64,000 bases of DNA, taken from Anaerolineae bacterium. Its GTDB lineage: Bacteria; Chloroflexota; Anaerolineae; Aggregatilineales; J027. The position numbers and the translations under genes were made by a program. The first letter of the stretch is position 1; each line of letters begins with the position of its first letter. This document shows positions 9,449 to 18,505 of the stretch, in pieces. The notes beneath the pieces are model-generated. The model had not been told where the DNA came from. It was given only the letters and a program-made list of their open reading frames with translations, and ran no database searches. The DNA is taken from assembly GCA_021463865.1 (NCBI GenBank), contig JAJTXY010000008.1:1-64000 (forward strand), in the 5' to 3' direction.

Positions 9449-10480
9449 ATGGCAACTCTGGTTACAACTATTACAGAAACCCTCCGCTACAAAGGCAAAC
9501 TCGGTCAGTGGAGCTGGGTTTTGCACCGCGTCTCAGGGTTAGGAGTTCTGTTGTTTTTGGTTCTCCACGTTATTGACACCTCGTGGGCTGCGTTCTACCC
9601 AAGCCTCTATGCGAAAGCCATTGCCGAATATCAAAGCCCCATTTTCACGCTAGGTGAATTCGCGCTCACGGCTGCTGTTGTTTATCACGCCCTCAATGGT
9701 CTCCGCATCGTCATTTTCGATTTTAGACCAGAATGGTGGCATCTCCAGCAAAAAGCCGCCATGATTGTCTTGGCATCAACCATTGTGCTGCTGATACCCA
9801 TCTTTGGCCTGATGTTCGGGCACGTATTGGATTATTACGACACCAATCCTGATTTTGTAACGATTAGCGAAATCATTAAAACCCAAGCGCAATTCTTGCT
9901 CGGCTTCGTCGTGATTTTGGCGGCAGCGCTGTTGCTATCATTGGTCTATGCGCTTGTTACGGGGGAGACCCGCAATCCTGCCAAACCTAACCGCCGCCCC
10001 AGTCAATTTGATGCGTGGATGTGGCGTTTTATGCGCCTCTCTGGTGTACTGATTGTCCCATTGGTCTTTGGACACCTGTTGATGATTCACCTTATTCAAG
10101 GCGTATTTGATATTACGACGGTGGGGCATACTGTCGTCGGAACCGATTTGGTAAATGACAGTGGCCGCGCGGTTGAATTTGTAGGCCGCCGCTGGGATTA
10201 TTTGGTGGCCGGAATTGCGATTTGGCGTATTTACGACGGAGCACTCTTGGCATTGGTCGTCATACACGGTTTCAACGGCCTGCGTTATGTGGTGAACGAT
10301 TACGCCCATGACCGCGTGATTAAACGAGCACTCAACTGGGCGATTGCATTTGGGGCCGCCGCACTCATTATTCTCGGCTTTGCCGCACTATTAGCTGGTG
10401 TAGATGAAACCGCCTATAGCATTGCGAAGGACAGCCTCGAAACATTTAGCCAGCGACCCACAACCCCATTTGGGGGCTGA
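9449..10480 (+). CDS. sdhC: Succinate dehydrogenase membrane anchor, fused SdhC/SdhD-like
   Basis: Protein of 343 residues that should anchor the SdhA/SdhB pair and pass electrons to quinone, possibly through haem b. It has six hydrophobic helices in two related halves. The first half carries WSWVLHRVSGLGVLLFLVLH and VYHALNGLRIVIFDF; the second repeats the pattern as MRLSGVLIVPLVFGHLLMIH and VIHGFNGLRYVVNDY. Each half therefore has the conserved R-x-S-G start of helix 1 and the H-x3-NGLR end of helix 2-3 with candidate haem histidines. Usual SdhC or SdhD proteins are about 110-130 residues with three helices, so this looks like a natural fusion or internal duplication. sdhA and sdhB follow. 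Confidence 0.85.
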   Translation: MATLVTTITETLRYKGKLGQWSWVLHRVSGLGVLLFLVLHVIDTSWAAFYPSLYAKAIAEYQSPIFTLGEFALTAAVVYHALNGLRIVIFDFRPEWWHLQQKAAMIVLASTIVLLIPIFGLMFGHVLDYYDTNPDFVTISEIIKTQAQFLLGFVVILAAALLLSLVYALVTGETRNPAKPNRRPSQFDAWMWRFMRLSGVLIVPLVFGHLLMIHLIQGVFDITTVGHTVVGTDLVNDSGRAVEFVGRRWDYLVAGIAIWRIYDGALLALVVIHGFNGLRYVVNDYAHDRVIKRALNWAIAFGAAALIILGFAALLAGVDETAYSIAKDSLETFSQRPTTPFGG

Positions 10481-10525
10481 ATTGGGTTTAACGGTAGAGC
10501 ATACCTAAAGGAGTTATAGAAGGTT

Positions 10526-12313
10526 ATGGATGTCAAAACCCATCAATTTGATGTGGTCGTCATTGGTGCAGGCGGCGCAGGCATGATGGCAGCCCTCTAT
10601 GCCAGTCGTGGGGCCAAAACCGCCGTGATCAGTAAACTCTATCCCACCCGCAGCCATACCGGAACAGCGCAGGGAGGTATCGGCGCGGCACTGGCGAATC
10701 TCGATGAAGACCATTGGGAATGGCACGCCTTTGATACCGTCAAGGGTGGCGACTATCTCACCGATCAAAATGCCGCCGAAACATTGGCCCGTGAAGCGAT
10801 TGATGCCGTTATCGAACTGGAACTGATGGGGCTGCCTTTTGACCGCAACCCCGATGGCACAATCTCCCAACGTCGTTTTGGTGGGCACACCAACAATCAA
10901 ACGAAAAAACCTGTCCGCCGTGCTTGCCACGCCGCTGACCGCACCGGACATATGATTTTGCAGACCCTCTATCAAAACTGCATCAAAGAAAAAGTCACGT
11001 TTTTTGATGAATATCAGGCCATTGACCTCATTACCAACGATGGCAAGGTCTGTGGGGTAGCGGCGGTCTGTATTGATGATGGCGAAATTCATGTCTTCCA
11101 TGCGAAGGCCATCTGTTTTGCTACGGGGGGTTGGGGTCGCCTGTGGGAAACGACCAGCAATGCCCACAGTCTCACAGGTGATGGCCCAGCATTGGTTTGG
11201 CGGGCGGGATTGCCCCTGCAAGACATGGAATTTTTCCAATTCCACCCCACTGGCCTCTATCCGGTTGGTTTGCTGATTACCGAGGCTGTGCGTGGCGAAG
11301 GCGGCGTTTTGATTAATGACAAGGGCGAACGTTTTATGGAACGCTACGCTCCGACCATCAAAGACCTCGCCAGCCGTGACGTGGTGGCCCGTTCGATTTA
11401 CTTGGAAGTGCAAGCTGGACGGGGCATCGGCGGCAAGCGTTATGTCCATTTGGATGTACGCCCCGAAACCGTCAACCGCTACTTAGCCGAAGCTGGCGAA
11501 GATCGTCGGGTAGACGCGGCCTATATTCTGTCGAAACTGCCCGACATCACCGATTTCTGCCATACGTATCTCGGCATTGACCCCACGAAGTCACCCATTC
11601 CGATTCAACCGACGGCCCACTATGGCATGGGAGGTATCCCAACCAATTTGGACGCTGAAGTTATCAGTACGGGTGCGGGCACAGTTGTTCCCGGCCTCTA
11701 TGCAGCGGGCGAAGTCGCTTGTGTCAGCGTACATGGGGCAAACCGTTTGGGTACCAACAGCCTAACCGACCTGATTGTGTTTGGTCGTAAGGCGGGTAAG
11801 GCAATGGCCGACTATGCACGTCAGGCCGATTTTGTGCCGCTGCCAGCCAACCCAGCTGGCAAGATCGTTGCCGAAATTGAACGGATTCGTAAGAGTTCTG
11901 GCAAAACCAAACCGTACATGATCCGCCAAGAAATGCAAAAGGTGATGATGGATCACGTCAGCGTGTTCCGCGAAGCTCCCGGTCTCCAAAAAGCATTGGA
12001 TACCGTCCGCGAGTTGAAATCCCGCTATCAGGATGATTTGGCGGTTGATGATCGAGGGATGCGCTTCAATACTGACCTGTTGGAAGCATGGGAACTCGGC
12101 TGCATGTTGGATTTAGCCGAAATCACCACCCTTAGCGCAATGGAACGTAAGGAAAGTCGTGGGGGTCACAGCCGCGAAGACTATCCCAAACGTGATGATG
12201 TGAATTTCTTGGTACACACGATGGCCTATCCCGAAAAAGGCGGCATTCGTATTGCTCATGACCGTGCGGTTGACCTTTCATTGGGTTATCAACCTGCCGA
12301 GCGCGTCTACTAA
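10526..12313 (+). CDS. sdhA: Succinate dehydrogenase flavoprotein subunit
   Basis: Catalytic subunit of 595 residues that oxidises succinate to fumarate with covalently bound FAD. The N-terminal dinucleotide fold is [20 protein letters not shown]; the FAD-linking histidine is in [17 protein letters not shown]; the substrate-site motif is [12 protein letters not shown], and HYGMGGIPT and the [10 protein letters not shown] motif near residue 410 complete the family pattern. Full length for the family. AAAGGAG lies upstream of the ATG. It sits between the membrane anchor and the iron-sulfur subunit gene in the normal complex II order. Confidence 0.97.
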   Translation: MDVKTHQFDVVVIGAGGAGMMAALYASRGAKTAVISKLYPTRSHTGTAQGGIGAALANLDEDHWEWHAFDTVKGGDYLTDQNAAETLAREAIDAVIELELMGLPFDRNPDGTISQRRFGGHTNNQTKKPVRRACHAADRTGHMILQTLYQNCIKEKVTFFDEYQAIDLITNDGKVCGVAAVCIDDGEIHVFHAKAICFATGGWGRLWETTSNAHSLTGDGPALVWRAGLPLQDMEFFQFHPTGLYPVGLLITEAVRGEGGVLINDKGERFMERYAPTIKDLASRDVVARSIYLEVQAGRGIGGKRYVHLDVRPETVNRYLAEAGEDRRVDAAYILSKLPDITDFCHTYLGIDPTKSPIPIQPTAHYGMGGIPTNLDAEVISTGAGTVVPGLYAAGEVACVSVHGANRLGTNSLTDLIVFGRKAGKAMADYARQADFVPLPANPAGKIVAEIERIRKSSGKTKPYMIRQEMQKVMMDHVSVFREAPGLQKALDTVRELKSRYQDDLAVDDRGMRFNTDLLEAWELGCMLDLAEITTLSAMERKESRGGHSREDYPKRDDVNFLVHTMAYPEKGGIRIAHDRAVDLSLGYQPAERVY

Positions 12314-12342
12314 GTATAGGGAATCTAGGAGCAGAACCGTTC

Positions 12343-13062
12343 ATGAAAGTCAAATTCCGTATCCGGCGGTTTAACCCGGAAGTAGACAAAAAACCCTATT
12401 GGGGCGAATATACCCTCGATAACGTTGAACCCACTGACCGCATTTTGGAATTGCTGCACCGGGTCAAATGGGAGCAGGATGGTACACTGACCCTGCGTCG
12501 CTCATGTGCGCACGGGGTCTGCGGTTCGGACGCCGTGCGGATCAATGGGGTTAACAAACTGGCTTGTAAGGTGCTAGTCAAGACCCTAGACTTGAAAGAT
12601 GGTGGACAGGTTCAGGTCGAGCCGATTTTGGGCTTGCCAGTGGTCAAAGATTTGGTCGTGGATTTTGAACCCTTCTTCGATCACTATCGTGCCGTTATGC
12701 CCTATTTTATGCCCGCCACGCCGCGTCCCGGTGATGGTCGTGAGCGCCGTCAAAGCCCGGAAGATCGCGCCCGCTTTGATGACACAACCAAGTGTATTTT
12801 GTGCGCTTGCTGTACAACAAGTTGCCCCAGTTTTTGGGCCAGTGGTGAATATGTTGGCCCTGCTGCGATTGTCAACGCGCATCGGTTTATCTTCGACAGC
12901 CGCGACGGGGCAACCCAAGAACGCCTCAATATCTTGTCCGAGGAATCGGGTGTGTGGCGCTGCCGTACCATCTTTAACTGTACCCCGGCCTGCCCGCGTG
13001 AAATCGAAGTCACCCGCGCTATTGGGGAAGTGAAATTAGCCATTCAGCGGAATGGTCGCTAG
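12343..13062 (+). CDS. sdhB: Succinate dehydrogenase iron-sulfur subunit
   Basis: Electron-transfer subunit of 239 residues. The plant-type [2Fe-2S] site is CAHGVCGSD...LAC (Cys55, Cys60, Asp63, Cys75); aspartate at the third ligand place is also seen in enterobacterial SdhB. The [4Fe-4S] and [3Fe-4S] sites are in CILCACCTTSCPSFW and CRTIFNCTPACPREI. The ATG at 12343 follows AGGAG at good spacing. It ends the operon, with a terminator beginning 28 bases later. Confidence 0.96.
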   Translation: MKVKFRIRRFNPEVDKKPYWGEYTLDNVEPTDRILELLHRVKWEQDGTLTLRRSCAHGVCGSDAVRINGVNKLACKVLVKTLDLKDGGQVQVEPILGLPVVKDLVVDFEPFFDHYRAVMPYFMPATPRPGDGRERRQSPEDRARFDDTTKCILCACCTTSCPSFWASGEYVGPAAIVNAHRFIFDSRDGATQERLNILSEESGVWRCRTIFNCTPACPREIEVTRAIGEVKLAIQRNGR

Positions 13063-13090
13063 GCTAAATCCGAAGAGGTTCTAACAATAG

Positions 13091-13135
13091 ACGACCTACC
13101 CAGTGCAAGATTCGCGCTGCTAGGTCGTTTTTATT
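13091..13135 (+). terminator. Intrinsic terminator of the sdh operon
   Basis: A stem starting ACGACCTA and closing with TAGGTCGT, with further pairing of CAGTGC against GCGCTG inside, is followed by TTTTTATTT. Confidence 0.88.
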
Positions 13136-13185
13136 TACAATGATACATGACCGATAATTATAGAAATTTTATCAGGGTAGTGTTC

Positions 13186-14304
13186 ATGAATCTGGCATCT
13201 ACACCCCATTCCTCGGAAATAAAGTATTCAACTACTGAAGTCCCCGCCTTCCGTGATGAGTATATTTTGGTGGTAGATGACGATTGGATGAACCGCGAAG
13301 TCATTGAAGCCTATCTGCAAACTGCTGGGTATAGGGTATTAACGGCCAACAGCGGAGTTAAGGCGCTCGAAATTGCCGCGCAAGAAGTCCCTTCACTGGT
13401 CATTTTGGATGTCAATATGCCGGGGATGAATGGCTATGAATTGTGCTCCCGTCTCAAAAGTGACCCCTTAACCCGCCTCACCCCTGTCATGGTTGTGACC
13501 GCGCTCGAAGCCGACCCCGACAAACTCAAAGCAATTGAGGCCGGGGCGGATGCTTTTTTGACCAAGCCCTTTAATTCACTCATTATGATGACGCAGGTCA
13601 AGTCGCTTTTGCGCATACGACGACTACACGACGAAGTTGAAAGCCGTAATGCCCTACTGCGTAAAGTGCTTAATCGCTATGTAAATGAAGACATCACCGA
13701 GGTCATCTTGTCCGATCCTGACCGCCATCTGCAACTCGGTGGTGAGTCCCGTATGATTACGGTGTTTTTTGCCGATATTCGTGGTTTCACATCTTTTGCG
13801 GAGGCACAACCCGCCAAACAAGTCGTGTCCGTTTTAAATCGTATTTTTTCGGAACTAACCCCCATCGTCTTTAAATATCGGGGCACACTCGATAAATATG
13901 TGGGCGACGAAATCATGGGCTTTTTTGGTGCGCCCGTTGCCAGTGAATATGATGCCATTAACGCTGTACGGATGGCCGTCGAAATGCAGCAGGTCTTTGC
14001 CGAGTTGCAGCGAAGCCTGAACGCTCCCAGCATCAAAAATCTTGGCCTCGGCATTGGCATCCATACGGGTGAAGCGGCAGTAGGCAACGTTGGCTCACAG
14101 CGCTTGATGAGCTACACCGTCATCGGCGATACGGTCAACACCGCCAGCCGATTGCAGCAGCAGGCACAGAGCGGACATATCGTCATCACAGAAAGCACCT
14201 ATCAGCAGGTAAAGGATTTTGTCGAGGTGCAGGCATTAAGCTCTCTGCACCTTGCCGGAAAAAGCGAACCTGTCCATGCCTATCGTTTGTTAAGATTGAA
14301 ATAA
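13186..14304 (+). CDS. Receiver-domain class III adenylate cyclase
   Basis: Soluble signalling enzyme of about 372 residues. The N-terminal receiver domain starts EYILVVDDDWMNREV and has the phospho-acceptor Asp75 in LVILDVNMPG and the conserved lysine in FLTKPF. A helical linker leads to a class III cyclase domain from about residue 185. Metal-binding aspartates are Asp197 in FFADIRGFTSF and Asp241 in LDKYVGDEIMGFFG; Lys237 and Asp315 (VIGDTVNTASR) are the adenine-selecting type, so the product should be cAMP. Phosphorylation by a kinase encoded elsewhere would control activity. The ATG at 13186 follows AGGG; an in-frame ATG at 13147 is possible but touches the sdh terminator region. No partner kinase is adjacent. 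Confidence 0.88.
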   Translation: MNLASTPHSSEIKYSTTEVPAFRDEYILVVDDDWMNREVIEAYLQTAGYRVLTANSGVKALEIAAQEVPSLVILDVNMPGMNGYELCSRLKSDPLTRLTPVMVVTALEADPDKLKAIEAGADAFLTKPFNSLIMMTQVKSLLRIRRLHDEVESRNALLRKVLNRYVNEDITEVILSDPDRHLQLGGESRMITVFFADIRGFTSFAEAQPAKQVVSVLNRIFSELTPIVFKYRGTLDKYVGDEIMGFFGAPVASEYDAINAVRMAVEMQQVFAELQRSLNAPSIKNLGLGIGIHTGEAAVGNVGSQRLMSYTVIGDTVNTASRLQQQAQSGHIVITESTYQQVKDFVEVQALSSLHLAGKSEPVHAYRLLRLK

Positions 14305-14376
14305 TTCGCTGGATTGTCAGGGAATTGTCAGGAATATATCAAGCAATTTGGCAAGTCGGCGGTTAAAATAAGGAAT

Positions 14377-15012
14377 ATGAGCAAGTATTCCTATGGCCGC
14401 AACCGAGGCCCCGCCCCCATTACCGTAATGCTGATTGCCGCTATCCTTGTGTTCGGTGGTTACATGCTGTGGACGGGCTTGGTGAATTTTTTGGAAGAGG
14501 GCGGGCGCAAAACGATTGCCGAAGCGACGGAGCAAGCACACGCCACCAGCACCGCCGAAAATCGGCCCACCTTGATTATCTTCCCCAGCTATACACCTTT
14601 ACCCCCGTGCCAAATATTTTTTGTGAATGTCACATCGGCCAACGTGCGCGAGTGTCCCGAATTTAGTTGCCGAGGTAAGACCATCGTGCGTTTCGAGGGT
14701 GAGGTTTGCGTCTATGGACGGGCCAATCCAGCAGAATTCCCGAACGCCGACGCGCCGGATGAATGGTTTGTAGTGAACTTGACCCCCAACGACACCTTCC
14801 CCGACTATGGCTACATGCACGAATCGGTACTCGAAGCGCGTTACCCAACGGCCCGCCCCACGCGAACTTTTACCCCCTTGCCGACCATCACCTTGACTCC
14901 GACGCCGCATTACACCCAAACGCCAATTGCCTCGCCTGCCAATACGGAAACCTTTACGCCGTCCCCGACCACCCCTGCACCGCCACCGACCTCCGCTGAG
15001 ATTGAGTTTTGA
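14377..15012 (+). CDS. Membrane-anchored SH3-like surface protein
   Basis: Protein of 211 residues with a short basic N-terminus, one membrane helix (TVMLIAAILVFGGYMLW) and an outer part. The outer part begins with a cysteine-containing beta domain, FVNVTSANVRECPEFSC through ESVLEARY, resembling bacterial SH3 domains that bind cell-wall or other ligands. The last ~50 residues are a Thr/Pro-rich tail (TPLPTITLTPTPHYTQ) of the type often found in Chloroflexota surface proteins. I chose the ATG at 14377 after AAGGA; the frame is open further upstream but that part is not hydrophobic. Ligand unknown. Confidence 0.65.
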   Translation: MSKYSYGRNRGPAPITVMLIAAILVFGGYMLWTGLVNFLEEGGRKTIAEATEQAHATSTAENRPTLIIFPSYTPLPPCQIFFVNVTSANVRECPEFSCRGKTIVRFEGEVCVYGRANPAEFPNADAPDEWFVVNLTPNDTFPDYGYMHESVLEARYPTARPTRTFTPLPTITLTPTPHYTQTPIASPANTETFTPSPTTPAPPPTSAEIEF

Positions 15013-15037
15013 TACTCCATTTCACATTGCTTATGTT
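15009..15037 (+). promoter_or_regulatory. Candidate promoter for the AAA ATPase/DUF4276 pair
   Basis: TTGATA at 15009-15014 and TATGTT at 15032-15037 are 17 bases apart, in the short gap before the ATPase gene. The -10 match is modest. Confidence 0.35.
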
Positions 15038-15083
15038 ATCATAACCCTATCCACTCCTGAAAAACCTAGTGGGAGAGTCGTTT

Positions 15084-16220
15084 GTGCTAAAAAATCGAAT
15101 AAACCGGCTAGCAGTGCGTAATTACCGTAGCTTAGGCGATGTAGATATTACCCTAGAAGATTTAACTGTTTTGGTCGGCAAAAATGGCAGTGGCAAAAGC
15201 AATCTTTTAGATGTCCTGCGCTTTATAGGTGATGCCTTACGACGTGGTGTAGATGCGGCATTAATTGACCACGACAGGGGTGGAATAGGGGCAGTTAGGC
15301 GATATTCTTCAAAAGGCCGCCCATATGATGTCTCTATTCACATCGAGTTGACACTAAACAACGTCCCAATGTCTTACGGGTTTACATTAGGTAGCCAGAA
15401 ACGCAACGAATATGTTGTAAAAAATGAGAGTTGTGTGATCGGGGAATCTAAATATGGCTATGAAATTCGTGATGGCTCACTTATAAACTATGTCCTTCCC
15501 GGCGCTGCCAAGGGCATTGCTATTCAAGAGAAAAATTTAACATTGCCATTGTTAGGCAACCTAAGAGAATTTGAGCCGCTTTATAACTTTTTGACCAACA
15601 TGAGTTTCTATTCGATTTTCCCTAATGATTTACGTCCGCCGCAAAAACCGGGCAATCCTTATCCGCTTGATGAACATGGCACAAATTTGGCGACGGCCCT
15701 CCGCGAAATTATCAAAAATAAGGAAAACAATTGGCAAAACGATTTATATGAGGCCCTCGCTCAAGTAGTGCCGAGTGTCACTCCACACAATCCAATTACA
15801 GTGAATCAAGTGGGGAGTTATTTGGTGGTCAAAATAAAACACGAGAATGATGGCGGCATTTTCGATCTTGCAGTGGAGTCGGATGGGACATTACGCATTC
15901 TTGGTATCTTGACCGCCATTTATCAGTCCCCCGCTTTACCACTCATTGGGATCGAAGAACCCGAATTGATGATTCATCCGCGTGCAATGGGAATTTTAAG
16001 CGACATTATTAAAGAGGCTTCCTATCGCACCCAAATTATCCTCACGACACACAGCCCCGATTTGATTAACCGTTTTCAGGCCGATTCGTTACGTTTGGTG
16101 AAGCGCGAGAAGGGCGTCACCGAAATAGCCAATGTGGGCGACGACGAGCGTCAAATTATTAATGATGAGTTGTTTGGGGCAGGCGACCTGTTACGCATTG
16201 GGGGGCTATCGGGTGACTGA
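15084..16220 (+). CDS. AAA family ATPase (OLD/RecF-like, AAA_15/AAA_21)
   Basis: Predicted ATPase of 378 residues with ABC-like head architecture. Walker A is GKNGSGKS at residues 32-39, following the typical N-terminal strand LAVRNYRSLGDVDITLEDL. The signature-like helix is ESDGTLRILGIL, Walker B is LIGIEEPELMIHP, and the switch histidine lies in IILTTHSPDLIN. Proteins of this kind are SMC/RecF relatives and often partner with a second effector protein in anti-phage modules. I preferred the GTG at 15084, eight bases after GGGAG, to the GTG at 15069. The next gene starts inside its last codons, so the two are translationally coupled. Base composition looks more A+T-rich than neighbours. Confidence 0.85.
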   Translation: MLKNRINRLAVRNYRSLGDVDITLEDLTVLVGKNGSGKSNLLDVLRFIGDALRRGVDAALIDHDRGGIGAVRRYSSKGRPYDVSIHIELTLNNVPMSYGFTLGSQKRNEYVVKNESCVIGESKYGYEIRDGSLINYVLPGAAKGIAIQEKNLTLPLLGNLREFEPLYNFLTNMSFYSIFPNDLRPPQKPGNPYPLDEHGTNLATALREIIKNKENNWQNDLYEALAQVVPSVTPHNPITVNQVGSYLVVKIKHENDGGIFDLAVESDGTLRILGILTAIYQSPALPLIGIEEPELMIHPRAMGILSDIIKEASYRTQIILTTHSPDLINRFQADSLRLVKREKGVTEIANVGDDERQIINDELFGAGDLLRIGGLSGD

Positions 16221-16827
16221 TACCATCTATCTCATTGTAGAAGGCGATGGCGAAGAAACAGCTGCCCCCGCCCTTATCCGACGGTTATTATATGAAGAGC
16301 ATCAAGAGTACCAATTTGAAATCAAAGCCATTAATGCCAAGGGTAATTCTAATATCAAGAGCGACCTAGAACGTTTTTTGGAACTCACCCGTCGTATATC
16401 TAACTGTTGTGGGGTGTTAGTTTTATTTGATGTAGAAACGGTTGAGATTTGCCCTGTTGAACTAGCCAGATTGCTTGCTACACGAGCTAAAGAACTAAAG
16501 TTGCCCTTTCCAGTGGTTGTGGTCTGTGCTGTATGTGAATATGAGTCGTGGTTTTTGGCAAACATCGAAGCGATTCATCATAGGTTAAAAACTGGGGCCA
16601 AGTTTGACGGCGACCCAGAACAAAAATGTAACGCTAAAGAATGGCTTACCGCGCACATGTCTGAAGGTCGAATCTATAAAGAAACCCTCGACCAAGTGAA
16701 GATGACCACCGATTTAAATATCCACCTTGTCAAGCAGAATATCCGATCTTTCAGGCGATTATGTAATGCGGTTAAAGAATTGTTGGATGCCGTTTACGCT
16801 GGAGAGGCGATTGTAACACCAGAATGA
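16213..16827 (+). CDS. DUF4276 family protein (Toprim-like partner of the ATPase)
   Basis: Protein of 204 residues starting at a GTG that overlaps the ATPase stop by eight bases. Family signs are the N-terminal LIVEGDGEETAAPALIRRLL, the middle VLVLFDVETVEICPVEL and the CEYESWFLAN motif. DUF4276 proteins are thought to have a Toprim-like fold; here the first acidic residue is in VEGDGEE and the second acidic pair is DVE where DxD is usual, which may weaken metal binding. Together with the upstream ATPase it forms a common two-gene cassette, similar in layout to the PARIS defence pair (ATPase plus Toprim/DUF4435). A defence role here is inference only. Confidence 0.78.
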   Translation: MTDTIYLIVEGDGEETAAPALIRRLLYEEHQEYQFEIKAINAKGNSNIKSDLERFLELTRRISNCCGVLVLFDVETVEICPVELARLLATRAKELKLPFPVVVVCAVCEYESWFLANIEAIHHRLKTGAKFDGDPEQKCNAKEWLTAHMSEGRIYKETLDQVKMTTDLNIHLVKQNIRSFRRLCNAVKELLDAVYAGEAIVTPE

Positions 16828-16829
16828 TT

Positions 16830-16855
16830 AAAAAAGAGGGTCTTGACCGACCCTC
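16830..16855 (-). terminator. Terminator of the thiolase gene
   Basis: GAGGGTC (16836-16842) pairs with GACCCTC (16849-16855); on the minus strand the stem is followed by a run of T. It also lies just after the end of the DUF4276 gene. Confidence 0.82.
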
Positions 16856-16868
16856 AACAATTTATTCG

Positions 16869-18050
16869 CTAATTCAAATTCTCGAAAATCCCTGCCGCGC
16901 CTTGACCACCGCCGATGCACATGGTCACCATGCCATATTTGCTGTTGCGATGTTTCATTTCGTGAATCAACTGCACGGTCAATTTCGCGCCTGTGCAACC
17001 CAATGGATGCCCCAACGCAATGGCCCCGCCGTTGACATTGACCCGCTCCGGGTCGAGTTCGACTTCACGGATGACCGCCAATGCCTGCGCCGCGAACGCC
17101 TCATTGAGTTCAATCACATCAATATCGGCCAGTTGCAATCCAGTGCGTTCTAGTAAACGTGGAATGGCGCGAATCGGCCCGACGCCCATAATTTCAGGGC
17201 GCACCCCCGCCACATTGAATCCCACAAAGCGAGCCAATGGTTTAAGGCCTAATTTAGCGGCAGTGCTGGCTTCCATGATGATTACACCCGCCGCCCCATC
17301 GCTGAGGGGAGATGAATTACCCGCCGTGACCGTACCCCCATCTTTGAAAACGGGCTTCAATTTTGCCAGTCCTTCAAGTGTGGTATCGCGGCGCAGGTGT
17401 TCATCGGTGTCAAATTGGATGGCCCGCTCCACTCGTTCGCCTTTGATATACTCGGTCTCAATAATTTCCAACGGCACAATCTGCGATTTGAATTTCCCGG
17501 CATCAATCGCGGCGGCGGCCCGTTGGTGACTGCGGAGCGCAAAGGCGTCTTGATCTTCACGCGAGACCCCAAATTCCACCGACACCTGTTCAGCCGTCAG
17601 CCCCATATTCATATACACTTCGGGGCCTTCAACTGCCAATGTGGGATTAGGGCTGATGCGGAAGCCCGTCATCGGGACAAGACTCATGGTTTCCGCCCCG
17701 CCTGCGATAATCACATCTGCGCCATTGGCAATAATGCGCTCCGCCGCCAACGCGATGGTTTGCAGTCCACTGGAACAAAACCGATTGACCGTTTGGGCCG
17801 GGACTTCGACAGGCAAGCCCGACAAAATGCCAATACTGCGGGCAAAATTCAACCCTTGTGCGCCTTCTGGCATGGCACAGCCGATAATCACATCATCAAT
17901 CAGCATCGGGTCGAGTTTGCCCTCTGTCTGGGCCATCAAATCCCGAATGACCGCCGCCGCCATATCATCCGAACGTAAATTGCGGGTCGTGCCGCGTTTA
18001 GACTTTCCAACGGCGGTGCGAGATGCAGCAACAATAACAGCTTCGCGCAT
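16869..18050 (-). CDS. Acetyl-CoA C-acyltransferase (thiolase)
   Basis: Enzyme of 393 residues that either condenses two acetyl-CoA or cleaves 3-ketoacyl-CoA. The nucleophile is Cys92 in NRFCSSGLQT; the second active-site block is ELNEAFAAQALAV and the C-terminal one NGGAIALGHPLGCTGAK with the catalytic histidine and cysteine; GMVTMCIGGGQGAA closes the family pattern. I chose the ATG at 18050 (MREAVIVAASRTAVGK), the usual thiolase N-terminus; the frame is open 25 codons further but without family similarity. No other beta-oxidation gene is nearby, so direction of the reaction is uncertain. Confidence 0.93.
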   Translation of the reverse strand: MREAVIVAASRTAVGKSKRGTTRNLRSDDMAAAVIRDLMAQTEGKLDPMLIDDVIIGCAMPEGAQGLNFARSIGILSGLPVEVPAQTVNRFCSSGLQTIALAAERIIANGADVIIAGGAETMSLVPMTGFRISPNPTLAVEGPEVYMNMGLTAEQVSVEFGVSREDQDAFALRSHQRAAAAIDAGKFKSQIVPLEIIETEYIKGERVERAIQFDTDEHLRRDTTLEGLAKLKPVFKDGGTVTAGNSSPLSDGAAGVIIMEASTAAKLGLKPLARFVGFNVAGVRPEIMGVGPIRAIPRLLERTGLQLADIDVIELNEAFAAQALAVIREVELDPERVNVNGGAIALGHPLGCTGAKLTVQLIHEMKHRNSKYGMVTMCIGGGQGAAGIFENLN

Positions 18051-18197
18051 AATGTATTTTTCTCCCAAACCTCGTGCTTTATAGTGATAGGGTGAGAGTA
18101 TAACGCGAATCAAATCACCATTCAATTTTTACCTGCAATAGAATTTAACTGGAATAATGAAGTCGGATTTCTAATCTTGAGATGCGAAAGGCATTGC

Positions 18198-18476
18198 ATG
18201 GAATTCAACCTTTTGGTAAACACCGACAAAGCTTATGAGTTTTCGCAAACGATCACCGACCCTGTTGTTAAACAGTTAATCGAGTTTGCTCATGGCCTTG
18301 CTATGATGCAATTTGTGAAACTACCGAGAATGAGTGATGAAGAATATCAGGAACGACTCCCTGAAAGACCTCTGGATATGCTGTTCTACGTTAAGCTGAT
18401 GGAAAACCTATTTACCCAAAAAGAGAAGGTGCGTTTAGGTTTAGCTGGGGAAAATATCAAGGATTTCCCGTATTAA
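18198..18476 (+). CDS. Small protein of unknown function (intact copy of a tandem pair)
   Basis: Soluble, charged protein of 92 residues starting MEFNLLVNTDKAYEF. GAAAGG lies six bases before the ATG at 18198. It has no recognised motif; the conserved-looking core is EEYQERLPERPLDMLFYVK. A second, damaged copy follows immediately at 18506-18798, showing the same NTDKA.../ERLPxxPxDMLFY pattern, so the gene was duplicated in place. I cannot assign a function. Confidence 0.6.
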   Translation: MEFNLLVNTDKAYEFSQTITDPVVKQLIEFAHGLAMMQFVKLPRMSDEEYQERLPERPLDMLFYVKLMENLFTQKEKVRLGLAGENIKDFPY

Positions 18477-18505
18477 ATAGTTGTGGTAGAGATGGACGAA
18501 CATAG

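Noticed and set aside
10514-11449. 311-codon open frame on the minus strand inside sdhA
   Set aside because: It is fully antisense to the clear sdhA gene, has no family motif, and such long shadows are common opposite GC-rich third positions.
14860-15000. Thr/Pro-coding stretch as a DNA tandem repeat
   Set aside because: Only the amino acid composition is repetitive; the DNA has no regular unit. The same holds for 55,340-55,500.
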